A stretch of 64,000 nucleotides of DNA from the NCBI RefSeq assembly GCF_000384135.1, contig NZ_KB913028.1, positions 616,351 to 680,350 of the forward strand, written 5' to 3'. Of this stretch, positions 43,184 to 53,193 are shown one piece after another. Position numbers and translations under genes: made by a program. Under the pieces are notes generated by a model. That model did not search any database, was not told the DNA's origin, and saw nothing but the letters and a program-made list of their open reading frames with translations. Position 1 is the first letter of the stretch, and the number at the start of each line of letters is the position of its first letter. Source of the DNA: Succinispira mobilis DSM 6222. GTDB taxonomy: Bacteria > Bacillota > Negativicutes > Acidaminococcales > Succinispiraceae.

Positions 43184-45349
43184 TTAGAACATCCCCCTTT
43201 CTTTTTGCATTCTGACTAAGGTTTCATAGCAATTAGATCTAACACTAATATAATCATCCATGCCCGCAGCATCGCACAATTCTTTTAGTTCTTTGCTTGG
43301 TGCTCCAGCTAAAAATACTTTGATTTTAGAATTCGCAGCTTTTAATTTGCGAGTAAGTTCAGGTGCTAAATCTGGATAAGTAGCATCAGTAGAACAAATA
43401 ATTGTGGCATCAGCTTTAGAAGCTAAAACCGCTTGCACAGCTTCATCAACTGTTGGGAAGCCGTCATTGCCAATTACATCAAAAGCGGCAACTTGCATGA
43501 AAGAAGTTACAAATTCAGCCCGGGCTTTATGCTGCGGAATTGGACCCATGTTCGATAAGAAAATGGTGTAATTTTCCCCTGTTGTGGCTTTAAAAGTTTC
43601 AGTGCGTTTTCGCATTTCTTCGTAATTTTCCGTCCAACGATGTGCGGCAATTGCCTCAACCGTAGGTTGTTTATGATTAGAGCCAGTTAGCGCTTGGTTT
43701 AGTTCGCCCGCAGTTGCGCCAACGAGCATGGCTTTAATCGCTAAAGTAACTAAAGTACCTACTTCGCTAGCATCACAATCACTGATTTCTTTTAACAGGG
43801 CTTGGGCCATAGCATTATCACGATTTTTAGCATTAACTTCTAGACTAGTAATGCGTTGCGCTTTAAGTTCAGGATAATTAACTGGTTCGACAGTTAAAGG
43901 AACTTCGGTCATGTTAGGATACATGTTATTGCCAACCGCACGGTCACTACGCATTGCTAACTTTTTAAATCTATCAGCTAAAATACTAGTTAAATCTGAG
44001 TGAATTTTACTAGTTTGTAAAGCTTCTAAAATACCACCTTGAGCTTCCAGTTCTTGGAATTTAGCCCAAGCTTTTTCGGTTAATTGGTTAGTAAGTGGCT
44101 CTAAATACCAAGAACCGCCCGCAGGATCAATTGGTTGAATTAAATTGAACTCATGTTGCAACATTATTTGCACATTACGCGCAATACGACGCGAAAACTC
44201 ATCGCTAGGACGAATTACATGGTCAAAAGGTTTGATAAACATGCCATCTATGCCACCAATAACGGCAGAAAAAGATTGTGTTGCGGCACGTAACACATTT
44301 ACATAAGGATCATAGGCTGTTTGGCAGAAAGTCGAGGTGCTAACAAATAAGTCGATTTTCTCAGCCGCTTTGCTACCAGCAAAACTTTGTACGATTTGGC
44401 TCCAAATCATTTTTACGCTACGCAATTTAGCGATTTCCATAAAAAAGTTAGCGCCAATACTAAAGTGAAAACGTACATGTTTGCAAAATGCTTCAATGCT
44501 AATCCCGCGCAGTAGCATGGCTTTAATATAAGTTACCGCAGTGCTCATGGCATAACCAATTTCTTGCACGTCATTGCCACCCGCATTATGATAAACATCT
44601 GTATCAATAATTACAGTTTTTAAATTAGGGGCATGTTCTTCAGCCCAAGCAATGCTATGAGCCATTTCGTCATAGTATTCATCTAAAGAGCGCGCCAAAG
44701 TACCAGAACTAGCTAGTTCACCGATCGGATCGGCTGCTACAGCTCCAGTTAATTTATGTGTATCAAAACCTTGTTTTTCAGCAAAAGCAGCAATAGCTGC
44801 TAGCAAGGCAATATTCGAAGCCCCTGCATAAAGTGCTAAATCTTGTTGAACAAGGTTAATATCTTTTAAGATAACTTCTAAATCAGCTAAAGTAGAAACT
44901 GAAACTCCTTTATCGGCAAATTCAACATCTAAAGCCTCAGGAGCATCGATACCTTTGCGGCTAGCAGTATCTAGGACAAAACTAACAGCAGTAGTTCCTT
45001 TTAATAGCTCGCGTTTTAAAACAGCGTTTGCTTCTGCTAAACTTTTAGCATCACATTGTTGAGCAATGATCCAAGGTTTGCTAATATAGCCACTGGCATG
45101 CGCCCCACGAAGATTGCTAGCTTGTGCTGGATAAGTTTGCGGATGCGTGAGTTTTTCTAAATCTTCTGGGAGGTAAATTGGATTTAAAGTAATTCCCTCG
45201 TATGTTTTAGTAAACATACTTTTATCAAAATCAGCACCTTTGAGGGCAATAATTGCTTGCTCTTTCCATTGGTCATAGCAAGTAGCCTCAAATTCGTCAA
45301 AGTTGATTTCAGGAATTTCCGTGTTCTCAAGGTCTTTTACTTGTTCCAT
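43184..45349 (-). CDS. mutA: methylmalonyl-CoA mutase small subunit
   Basis: 721 aa non-catalytic partner of MutB. It retains the barrel (RGAHASGYISKPWIIAQQCDAKS, then VSTSTFCQTAYDPYVNVLRAATQ and DPAGGSWYLEPLTNQL) and a B12-domain fold, but the DxHxxG cobalt-binding motif is replaced (LSNMGPIPQHKARAEF), as expected for the small subunit. AAAGGAAGG precedes the ATG. It is the first gene of mutA-mutB-meaB; a cobalamin riboswitch lies about 400 bases upstream on the same strand. Confidence 0.96.
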   Translation of the reverse strand: MEQVKDLENTEIPEINFDEFEATCYDQWKEQAIIALKGADFDKSMFTKTYEGITLNPIYLPEDLEKLTHPQTYPAQASNLRGAHASGYISKPWIIAQQCDAKSLAEANAVLKRELLKGTTAVSFVLDTASRKGIDAPEALDVEFADKGVSVSTLADLEVILKDINLVQQDLALYAGASNIALLAAIAAFAEKQGFDTHKLTGAVAADPIGELASSGTLARSLDEYYDEMAHSIAWAEEHAPNLKTVIIDTDVYHNAGGNDVQEIGYAMSTAVTYIKAMLLRGISIEAFCKHVRFHFSIGANFFMEIAKLRSVKMIWSQIVQSFAGSKAAEKIDLFVSTSTFCQTAYDPYVNVLRAATQSFSAVIGGIDGMFIKPFDHVIRPSDEFSRRIARNVQIMLQHEFNLIQPIDPAGGSWYLEPLTNQLTEKAWAKFQELEAQGGILEALQTSKIHSDLTSILADRFKKLAMRSDRAVGNNMYPNMTEVPLTVEPVNYPELKAQRITSLEVNAKNRDNAMAQALLKEISDCDASEVGTLVTLAIKAMLVGATAGELNQALTGSNHKQPTVEAIAAHRWTENYEEMRKRTETFKATTGENYTIFLSNMGPIPQHKARAEFVTSFMQVAAFDVIGNDGFPTVDEAVQAVLASKADATIICSTDATYPDLAPELTRKLKAANSKIKVFLAGAPSKELKELCDAAGMDDYISVRSNCYETLVRMQKERGMF

Positions 45350-45600
45350 ATACGGTATCCTTCCTTTTAGTTATATATTTGCGGGGGAACGAATACTATT
45401 TTCTTGGTTTATTTAGCAGAGTGGTTCGAGTACCTCCTACCTAAACTGCCAATAAACGTCTCAAAGTATTAGACACGTTTTAAACGTGCTGTAATATTGC
45501 TTGGCGCACCCTTGCGCCAAATTCAAGGAGAAAGAAAATAATAAAGATGGTGTTAAGGTAAAAGAATGGTGTATGCTGGAGCTAAGTTAAAATACCCTGT
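45350..45600 (-). promoter_or_regulatory. long mutA leader with two hairpins
   Basis: Between the riboswitch terminator and the mutA start are about 270 bases without a gene. On the minus strand a strong stem TTGGCGCAAGGGTGCGCCAA (about 45502-45525) and GCACGTTTAAAACGTGT (about 45471-45490) are visible, then TAGGTAGGAGGTACTCG. The function is unknown; it may be mRNA-stability elements or a second regulatory RNA. Confidence 0.45.
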
Positions 45601-45623
45601 GGCCCTAACTTAAAAAACGCAGA

Positions 45624-45652
45624 AAACCGCCTTTCTTAAAGAAAGACGGTTT
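45624..45652 (-). terminator. terminator of the cobalamin riboswitch transcript
   Basis: AAACCGTCTTTCTT and a near-complement (GAAAGGCGGTTT) form a stem followed on the minus strand by TTTTCTGCGTTTTTT. It sits between aptamer and mutA and so looks like the expression platform. Confidence 0.75.
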
Positions 45653-45744
45653 AAAATGTCAGTAAAAGATTCGCAATAAATATCCAAGCTGAAAAGAACA
45701 TTATGGAATAAATTCTCGCGACATCTCCTCCCCGTCTCTCGCAG

Positions 45745-45916
45745 GTCAAACAGTGATGCTAGATACAGGCAGTTCTTCTGACTTAGATTCATAGCTTGTT
45801 TCGCCTTCCCAGTAAAAACCAGTGGCAATGTGAAACGCGCTCCTCATTACAGCGGCGGGACCGTGTTGGAATTACACCAACTTCCCTATTAAGCTCCGTT
45901 AGGAGCACCTGTACAA
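45745..45916 (-). promoter_or_regulatory. cobalamin (B12) riboswitch
   Basis: Read on the minus strand: AGGTGCTCC...GGAGCTTAATAGGGAAG, TTGGTGTAATTCCAACACGG, TCCCGCCGCTGTAA, the variable arm, GCCACTGG...ACTGGGAAGGCG, and the B12 box AGTCAGAAGAACTGCCTG. All core segments are in order. It faces mutA and is followed by a terminator, so mutAB-meaB is the only gene set it could control directly. Confidence 0.95.
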
Positions 45917-46171
45917 CAATATATTAACTTATGGTTCTTAATTCTAAATCTTCTTTTTGTGATTGTCAAGCAGAAAAAACAAAAAATAATAAAAAAAATA
46001 TTGACTCTACCATAAGTATATCCTTTAAGCTTTAGCAAAGTTAGGAGCTTAGAAATTTGTAATAATAGAAAAAATATGTATAAAATAAACTTAAAAAGAA
46101 TAAAAAAACAAACGACAAGGAATACAAATACAATATTCAATGATAAAAAACACCTGAAAGGAGGATATTTA

Positions 46172-46960
46172 ATGAAAATAGCCTTGTTACATTTTTCCTT
46201 GGTAGCAGGACCATTAGAGAAAAATTTGCAAAAACTGTGTTGGGGGATAGAAACTGCAGCTGAAAATGGCGCTAAATGGATAATAACTCCAGAAATGGCT
46301 CTACAAGGATATTATATGAATTGTATCGCGGGCAATTATCAACCAGTAAGCGAAAATTCCTCAGAATTAGAACCGTTAAAGGCGCTGGCCAAAAAATATC
46401 AATTGACTATTTTTCTTGGTTGTGCAGAATTAACAGCTAAACAGGCCTATAATGCCTGTTTAGTGATAGATGCTAGCGGAGAAATAGTAGCTCGACATTA
46501 TAAAATTCGTACTTTAAATTGGATAACTGAAGCCTGGTCGACTCCTGGCGATAGCTTAGAAGTAGTAGAAATAGCGGGAGTTCGTGTAGGCTTATTAGTT
46601 TGTGCTGATGCTTGGTTTGCTGAAAATGCAGCGGTATTAACGCAAAAAGCGGCGCAACTGATAGTCGTTGTGGCCGCGTGGCCACCAGGGTGTGGCGGCC
46701 CACCAGAGGCAGCTTGGAAAAGATGCTCACAAGCTGCCTCTAATATTCCCGTTATAGTGTGTAATCAAACAGGCAGAACAGAAAAATTAGATTTGACAAT
46801 TGCACAAAGTGCAGTTGTAGTGGCTGATAAAATTATAACGGCTTATCAAGGTGTAGCAGAAAAAATTTTATACGCGCAGTTACCAGCTGATCTGACTGAT
46901 CCTAGTAAGTGGCAGACAGTAAATTTTGAATTAGCTCCAGGTAATTGTAACTTGCTTTAA
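46172..46960 (+). CDS. nitrilase-superfamily carbon-nitrogen hydrolase
   Basis: 262 aa cytoplasmic amidase or nitrilase. The frame opens at 46076, but the ATG at 46172 has aaaggagg at ideal spacing and starts the usual MKIALLHFSLV strand. The catalytic triad is visible: Glu in WIITPEMALQGYY, Lys in HYKIRTLNW and Cys in VGLLVCADAWF. The substrate is unknown. It is upstream of the cobN-like gene on the same strand with a 140-base gap, which hints at but does not prove a cobamide-related amide hydrolysis. Confidence 0.87.
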   Translation: MKIALLHFSLVAGPLEKNLQKLCWGIETAAENGAKWIITPEMALQGYYMNCIAGNYQPVSENSSELEPLKALAKKYQLTIFLGCAELTAKQAYNACLVIDASGEIVARHYKIRTLNWITEAWSTPGDSLEVVEIAGVRVGLLVCADAWFAENAAVLTQKAAQLIVVVAAWPPGCGGPPEAAWKRCSQAASNIPVIVCNQTGRTEKLDLTIAQSAVVVADKIITAYQGVAEKILYAQLPADLTDPSKWQTVNFELAPGNCNLL

Positions 46961-47100
46961 ACAGCTTTAGGAGTAGTAAATAGCAAAACTAACTACTTAG
47001 GTAAAGGATAATTAAACACTTAGTTTGGTAGTTTAGCTGATAAAGCTAGACAAGGGTTTAGCGTTCTAAGAATTAGTAAATGTTTAAGGAGCATAACATA

Positions 47101-50100
47101 ATGGCAAAAATTATAGTAATAACAAATATGGAAAATCATTTTACAGGCTTACAGCGGGCATCTCAGAGAATTTTAGCAACTGAGCAGTTACTAGATAAAA
47201 TGGAAATAATTCAAGTTAATGACCAAGAAATCTGGAATAAAAACTGGGAAAATAAAATTAAACAAAGTGCTTTTGTTTTAACGACTTGGATGGGGACGGG
47301 TTTATGTTGTGATTTTTTGAAAAAAGCTTCAACTTTTATGCAAAATAATCAAAAAAAGCATTTGTTTGCAATTATTGATCCTGGCGATGATGCTTTAAGT
47401 TTTGGCATTACAAGCCAAGAAATTGAACGCATTGGCAAATATTTGTCTTATGGTGGTTTAGACAATTATATTAATTTATGTGCATATTTAATGAATTATT
47501 ATTTGCCTGAAAAGGTTAGTTATCTGGAACCGCAGCAGTTACCTTGGTGCGGTATATACCATCCTAAATTTTCTGGTCAAGCTTTAACTACAGAGGAATT
47601 TTTTGAAAAAATATACCAAAAAGATAAACCTGTTGTCGGGTTAGTGTTTGCGCGAGAAGATTGGCTTTGGGATAATATTGATTATCAAAATAGTATTATT
47701 ACGGCCTTAGAGCAAGAGGGATGCAATGTTTTAGCGTTGTTTAGTAGTAATTTGGCTAACTCTGAAACTGGAGCTCCGGCCTTAGGGGAAAGTATTCAAA
47801 AAATGTTTTATTACCAGGGGCAGGTGGCGATAGATGTTTTAATAAATCCGTTTGTTTTCTCGCTTACTGTCACGGGCTTTGCAAGTCTTAAAAATTTACA
47901 AGAGCTAGGTGTGCCAATATTACAAGTGCATAATATGTATATGGATTACAAATGGTGGGAAGCAAGTTATGTCGGTTTAACGGCCAATGAAGTTGCTTAT
48001 GCGGTAGCAATGCCAGAGTTTGATGGGGTAATCCATGCGGTGCCGACAAGTACCAGAGAACAAGCAGCTGACGGAACGCATTATCGCTATGTTCTGGAAG
48101 AGCGAATTAAGATGCTAGCTAGAAAAACTCGTAAATGGGCAATGTTAGCCAAAAAACCTAATTCTGAGAAAAAAGTAGCGATTGTATTTCATAATTATCC
48201 ACCGACAAATTCTAATATTGGTAGTGCCGCTTGTATCGACTCCATTGAAAGTGTGCGTGTTTTATTAGGAAAATTGGCGGATAAAGGTTATAAAGTCGGC
48301 GAGATTCCGGCTTCGAGCCAAGAATTTATTGAAGAAATTACCGCACATGCGACCAATGATCGTAGATTTATTTCCGAAAAACTTTTGGATAATGCCGATG
48401 CAACTTTAAGCGCGGCGGAGTATCAAAAATTTTATAACAGCTTACCAGAAAAAGTCCAACAGCAATTACAAAGCGATTGGGGCGATGCGCCTGGGGAAGT
48501 GTTTAATCATAAGCAAAAGTTGATAGTGCCTGGAGTTATTAGAGATAATGTTTTTATTACCGTACAACCACCACGGGGTTTTGGGGATGATCCAGGTAAA
48601 ATATATCATTCGCCAGATTGTGCCCCGACACATCATTATTTAGGCTTTTATTATTGGCTAAGAGATGTTTGGCAAGCTGATGCAATGATTCATGTAGGTA
48701 CACATGGTAATTTGGAATGGTTACCAGGTAAAGGCAATGCAATGTCCGCGGCCTGCTATTCGGATATAGCTACAGGTGATATGCCCAATATTTATCCCTA
48801 TTGGATAACTTGTGTAGGCGAAGGTATTCAAGCTAAACGGCGAAGTGCTGCTTGCTTAATAAGTTATTTATCGGCACCGATGAGTACGGCAGGGACCTAT
48901 GAAGAACTAGCTGAGTTAGAACAATTATTGGAAGAATACTGCCATTTTGCTAATGATGAAAGTGCAGTCGCAGCTCTACCGGCAATAGAAGAGTTAACAC
49001 ATACTAAAGTGCAGGAATGTAACTTACAAGAAGATGTGCCAACTATAGCAGGTGAAACCTTTTTAGCTTATGTAGGTCGGTTGCATGTATATATGACTGA
49101 TATTAAAAATATGCAAATAAGTACAGGGTTACATATTTTAGGTGAACCGCCAGTTGATCAAGAACTAATTGAATATTTATTAGCTTTAACAAAATTAGAA
49201 AATGGGGAAAAACCTTCTCTATTAAAATCGCTAGCACAATTTTATGGATATGAATATTACCAATTGTTAGAAGCTAGTAGCCAAATGTTGCCTAGTGGGA
49301 AACAAACTTATGGACAATTTTTAGATGAGCTTCAAGCTAAAGCGCGGGAGCTATTAGTATTTTTACAAATTAATAATTTTGAGCCTGCGGTAGTTGAACA
49401 ATTGCCAAAGCTTGACTGGATAAAAGCTTTAAGCCGAGAAAATCTAACAATTTTACAAACAATTAGTAGCTATATTTGCACACATATTGCGCCTAGCTTG
49501 TTATTGACAACACAAGAGCAAGATAACATTATGGCGGCCTTAAACGGCGAGTATATTGAACCGAGTGCATCGGGAGCACCTACGAGTGGTGGTGCAGATT
49601 TATTGCCTACGGGTAGAAATTTTTATAGCATTGATCCGCGAGCCTTACCAACGAAAGTTGCTTGGGAAATTGGCAAGAAAATGGCCGATGATGTTATCGA
49701 CAGATTTATTCAAGAGGAAGGGCACTATCCAGAAAGTGTGGGCATAATTTTATGGGCGACTAGCAATTTGCGGAATCACGGTCAATGTATTGCTGAATTT
49801 TTGTATTTGATGGGCTTAAGACCAGTATGGCAAGCTGGTAGCGGTCGTGTGGTTGGCTTAGAAGTTATGTCCTTAGCTGAATTGCAAAGACCGCGCATTG
49901 ATGTTACGGGTCGAATTAGTGGTTTGTTCCGCGATAGTTTGCCTGCTTCAGTTACTTGGCTAGATACAGCGGTAGATTTAGTAGCAAAGCTAGAGGAAGA
50001 TTTAGAATTGAATTTTGTGCGGAAACATGTTTTGCAAGAAAGTGGTGAGTTGATAGAAGCTGGGCTGACTGAAGAAGAGGCTTGGCGTGAAGCCTCATAT

Positions 50101-50823
50101 CGAATTTTTGGTGATCCACCAGGGGCACATGGGGCTGGAATTGGGGCAGTGTTAGAAGCGAAAAATTGGGAAAATGTAGATGATTTGGCGGCGGTTTATA
50201 CGAGATGGGGCGGACATGTATATGGTAAAGGTGCAGCGGGGGAATATTCGCCAGAACGCTTTAAAAGACGAATGTCACAGCTAGAAATAACTTTACAAAA
50301 CGTGGATCACCGCGAATCATCAATGTTAAGTGGCGATGATTATAATAATTATCGTGGCGGGATGGTAGCGGCAGTACGTAGCTACCGTGGTGAAATGCCT
50401 AAGAATTATGTAAGTGATAGTTCGGATCGTAAACAAATTCAAGTACGAAGTTTAAATGAAGAACTCAAACGTTGGTTTCGTGGTGAAGCAATTAATCCTA
50501 AGTATGTTGAAGGTATGAAAAAGCATGGCTATAAAGGTGCAGGTGATTTGGCAACCTATGTAGCTGTAAGTTATCAGTGGGATGCAACTAGTGAAGTTAT
50601 GGAAGACTGGATGTATGAAAAATATGTAGAAAAATATGCCTTAGACCCTAAAATGCAAGAGTGGATGAAAGAAGTTAATCCTTGGGCCCTGCATCGTATA
50701 GCCGAAGTATTGCTAGAAGCGGAACAACGCGGACTGTGGAATGCTAAAGCAGAGAGCAAAGCAGAATTGCAAAAACTATTTTTAAGTTTAGAAGGAGAAC
50801 TAGAAGAAAAACAAGATAATTAA
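47101..50823 (+). CDS. cobN: CobN-type cobaltochelatase / magnesium chelatase H-like subunit
   Basis: 1240 aa. The ATG at 47101 follows aaggagc; the longer frame from 47080 only adds residues overlapping that site. CobN/BchH marks include VPILQVHNMYMDYKWWEAS, VAIVFHNYPPTNSNIGSAACID, FITVQPPRGFGDDPGKIYHS, AMIHVGTHGNLEWLPGK near residues 528-544 and RVVGLEVMSLAELQRPRIDVT. The enzyme inserts cobalt into a corrinoid ring in the aerobic pathway with CobS/CobT or ChlD/ChlI ATPases, none of which is in this window. Anaerobes normally use CbiK or CbiX instead, so its partner and substrate are open. Confidence 0.88.
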   Translation: MAKIIVITNMENHFTGLQRASQRILATEQLLDKMEIIQVNDQEIWNKNWENKIKQSAFVLTTWMGTGLCCDFLKKASTFMQNNQKKHLFAIIDPGDDALSFGITSQEIERIGKYLSYGGLDNYINLCAYLMNYYLPEKVSYLEPQQLPWCGIYHPKFSGQALTTEEFFEKIYQKDKPVVGLVFAREDWLWDNIDYQNSIITALEQEGCNVLALFSSNLANSETGAPALGESIQKMFYYQGQVAIDVLINPFVFSLTVTGFASLKNLQELGVPILQVHNMYMDYKWWEASYVGLTANEVAYAVAMPEFDGVIHAVPTSTREQAADGTHYRYVLEERIKMLARKTRKWAMLAKKPNSEKKVAIVFHNYPPTNSNIGSAACIDSIESVRVLLGKLADKGYKVGEIPASSQEFIEEITAHATNDRRFISEKLLDNADATLSAAEYQKFYNSLPEKVQQQLQSDWGDAPGEVFNHKQKLIVPGVIRDNVFITVQPPRGFGDDPGKIYHSPDCAPTHHYLGFYYWLRDVWQADAMIHVGTHGNLEWLPGKGNAMSAACYSDIATGDMPNIYPYWITCVGEGIQAKRRSAACLISYLSAPMSTAGTYEELAELEQLLEEYCHFANDESAVAALPAIEELTHTKVQECNLQEDVPTIAGETFLAYVGRLHVYMTDIKNMQISTGLHILGEPPVDQELIEYLLALTKLENGEKPSLLKSLAQFYGYEYYQLLEASSQMLPSGKQTYGQFLDELQAKARELLVFLQINNFEPAVVEQLPKLDWIKALSRENLTILQTISSYICTHIAPSLLLTTQEQDNIMAALNGEYIEPSASGAPTSGGADLLPTGRNFYSIDPRALPTKVAWEIGKKMADDVIDRFIQEEGHYPESVGIILWATSNLRNHGQCIAEFLYLMGLRPVWQAGSGRVVGLEVMSLAELQRPRIDVTGRISGLFRDSLPASVTWLDTAVDLVAKLEEDLELNFVRKHVLQESGELIEAGLTEEEAWREASYRIFGDPPGAHGAGIGAVLEAKNWENVDDLAAVYTRWGGHVYGKGAAGEYSPERFKRRMSQLEITLQNVDHRESSMLSGDDYNNYRGGMVAAVRSYRGEMPKNYVSDSSDRKQIQVRSLNEELKRWFRGEAINPKYVEGMKKHGYKGAGDLATYVAVSYQWDATSEVMEDWMYEKYVEKYALDPKMQEWMKEVNPWALHRIAEVLLEAEQRGLWNAKAESKAELQKLFLSLEGELEEKQDN

Positions 50824-50840
50824 AAATTAAGGTAAAAAAG

Positions 50841-50884
50841 GTGCTGTCTTTAAATAGGTTTATGAACCTGTTTTAGGCAGCATC
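50841..50884 (+). terminator. terminator stem after cobN, missing its T-run
   Basis: gtgctgtctttaaataggtt pairs with aacctgttttaggcagcat around a 4-base loop. The expected T-run is absent; instead hemagglutinin coding sequence begins at once, which suggests a rearrangement breakpoint here. Confidence 0.55.
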
Positions 50885-53120
50885 GTTAAATGGCTTTTTA
50901 GAAGTAGCAGGTCAGCGAGCAAGTGTAGTAATTGCCAACCCTAATGGAATAAAAATAAATGGCTTTGGCTATATTAATACTAGCCAAGCAACCATTTCTA
51001 CTGGCTTAATTGACGACTGGCAACAAGGACGAGTAGCGTTTAAACCCCTCGCTCCAGCCAATATCCTAGTGCAAGGTGAAGGACTAAACGCTGAGCAAAC
51101 GGATAAGTTAGAGCTATTTAGCTTAGAGTTTAACAATTCTGCTTCAGAACTATGGGCTAAGCAGTTAGATATAACGGCCAATACTGAGCTAAATAATACA
51201 GGTAAAATAGTTGCGACTGGCAAAACCAAATTACATAGCCAAAACTTTAAAAACACAGAAAATGCCCTGCTAAGTAGTGGTGCTGACTTAGAAATAACAG
51301 CAACTGAGCAAGTATTAAATCAAGCAGCGACAATTACCGCTTTAGGTCAAGGTAAAATAGCAGGCAAAAACTTTTTAAACAAAGATAAGGCCCTAGTTAA
51401 AACCCAAGATGCTTTGGCAATAACTACCCAAGAAAATATTAAAAATCAAACAGCAAGTATTTTCGCTACAGGAAAACTGGAGCTTACAGGTAACTCCTTA
51501 GAAAATACAGGCAATGCCCTGCTGTATACAGGCTCGGAACTCACGGCCGACTTGAAAAATGATTTAAAAAATCAAGAAGCCACAATGCAAGCTACTGCTA
51601 AAACAAGTTTAAGTAGTAAAAACTTCTCAAATCGAGATAGTGCACAGCTTGTAAGTGGTGGCGCCTTGACAATAACAGCTAGCGATAGCTTGCTAAATCA
51701 AGAGTCAAGCTTAAAAAGTAAAACCAATTTGCAATTACAAACAGGCAAATTACTAAATCGTGCAGGTGGCGTGCTATTAAGTGAACTTGATACGACCCTC
51801 CAGACCGATAGCCTAACAAACAATAATTCAGTAATTGCAGTAAATGGCAAAATGCAGATTTTAGCAAACGAAATCAACAATCAAGACAATGCCTTGCTGT
51901 ACAGTAAAAATGATTTAGAGTTAAAAGCGAAAAATAAAATTTTAAATCAGTCTTCGACCATAGAAAGTCAAGGCAATATTACAATTAATACAGCAGAGCT
52001 AAGTAACGAAAAAAGTATTTTTGAAACTGATTGGGCGATAAGTAATCAATATATAGCCTACGGTATTAGTCCCATGTCGGGCTGCTATAGCGCAACACGG
52101 AACTTTAACCGCAATATAATGACCGGCAAAATTGATAATGAAACAGCGGCAGGCCAAATTTTGGCAGAAAAAGATATCGCAATTCAAGCTAATGTCAGCA
52201 ATCATTACAGCAAAATAGTAGCTGGCAATGACTTAAATATTCAAGGCGACCGTGTAGAAAACCTTGGTTATCAAGGCACAATAATAACTACAGATGTCGG
52301 CGCAGATAATCATAGCTGGAAATATAAAAAGAAACACAAATTACGCCGCTCAACTTGGGTATATGGTAATACCGCAATTCCCTACTATAAACAAGTAATC
52401 GTAGATGATAATATTGCACGTCTAGGGATATTAAGTGGGGTAAATACGGTAACTATTACCGCAGATAACGTTGAAAATAAAACTTTAGATGCAGGCAAAG
52501 CTGTTATAGAAAACAAAACCCCGGCTGCCAAACAACCACAAGTACAAAACTTAAAATGGCAAGAAAATAAACTAGATAAAAAAAGCACTTTAGCGAGCTT
52601 GGTTCGCAATGAACATCTCTTTAGTGTAAATAGCAATCCAAGTGCTAAATACCTCATAGAGACAAAAGCAGAATTCGCTAATTATAATAATTTTATCTCT
52701 AGCGACTATTTACTAGAGCGAGTAAAAACAAGTCCAGAGAAAGTAATAAAGCGTCTAGGTGATGGATATTACGAACAAAAACGAATTAGTGAACAAATAA
52801 CTGAATTAACCGGAAAAAAATATCTGCATAACTACAGCTCAGAAATAGAACAATATAAAAGCCTTCTAGAAAATGGCGCAACCTATGCCAACCAATATAA
52901 CCTTAATATCGGTATAGCTTTAACTAAAGAGCAAATGGCAGCGCTAACTAGTGATATAGTTTGGCTAGTAGAAAAAGAAATAGAGGGCGAAAAAGTCTTA
53001 GTGCCAGAAATTTACCTAGCAAATCTAAAAGCAGGAGATTTAACAAGTGGCGGCGCGATCATTACTGGAACTGATATCCAATTAATTGCCCAAGAAGACT
53101 TAAAAAATATCGGTATGAGA
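50875..53120 (+). pseudogene. filamentous hemagglutinin / TpsA exoprotein fragment
   Basis: An open frame from 50875 encodes part of a two-partner-secretion adhesin. It starts inside the TPS domain, whose signature VVIANPNGIKINGFGYINTS is complete (about 50925-50985). It continues through many degenerate 20-30 residue beta-helix repeats (patterns such as LNNTGKIVATGKT, LLSSGADLEITA, LLNQESSLKSKTNLQL), then less repetitive sequence. The signal peptide, first TPS strands and everything after 53120 are missing; the 3' side is cut by the IS3-family element. No TpsB transporter gene is present. It would have been secreted across the outer membrane as an adhesin. Confidence 0.87.
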
Positions 53121-53193
53121 TGGTATAGTAAAATTGTAACAGCAACGCTGATATTTATGATAAAATAATTCATAAGAAAGTGAGGCTATTACA

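Noticed and set aside
45411-45440. Possible tRNA fragment (gtggttcgagtacctcc resembles a T-arm)
   Set aside because: No matching acceptor, D-arm or anticodon arm could be placed on either strand.
45610-45828. 72-residue minus-strand reading frame
   Set aside because: It lies across the cobalamin riboswitch and its terminator and has no family resemblance; it is a chance frame in structured RNA.
51069-53168. Treating the hemagglutinin frame as an intact gene starting at an internal codon near 51069
   Set aside because: The TPS signature continues in frame upstream of that codon, the signal peptide is missing, and the last codons come from the insertion sequence end.
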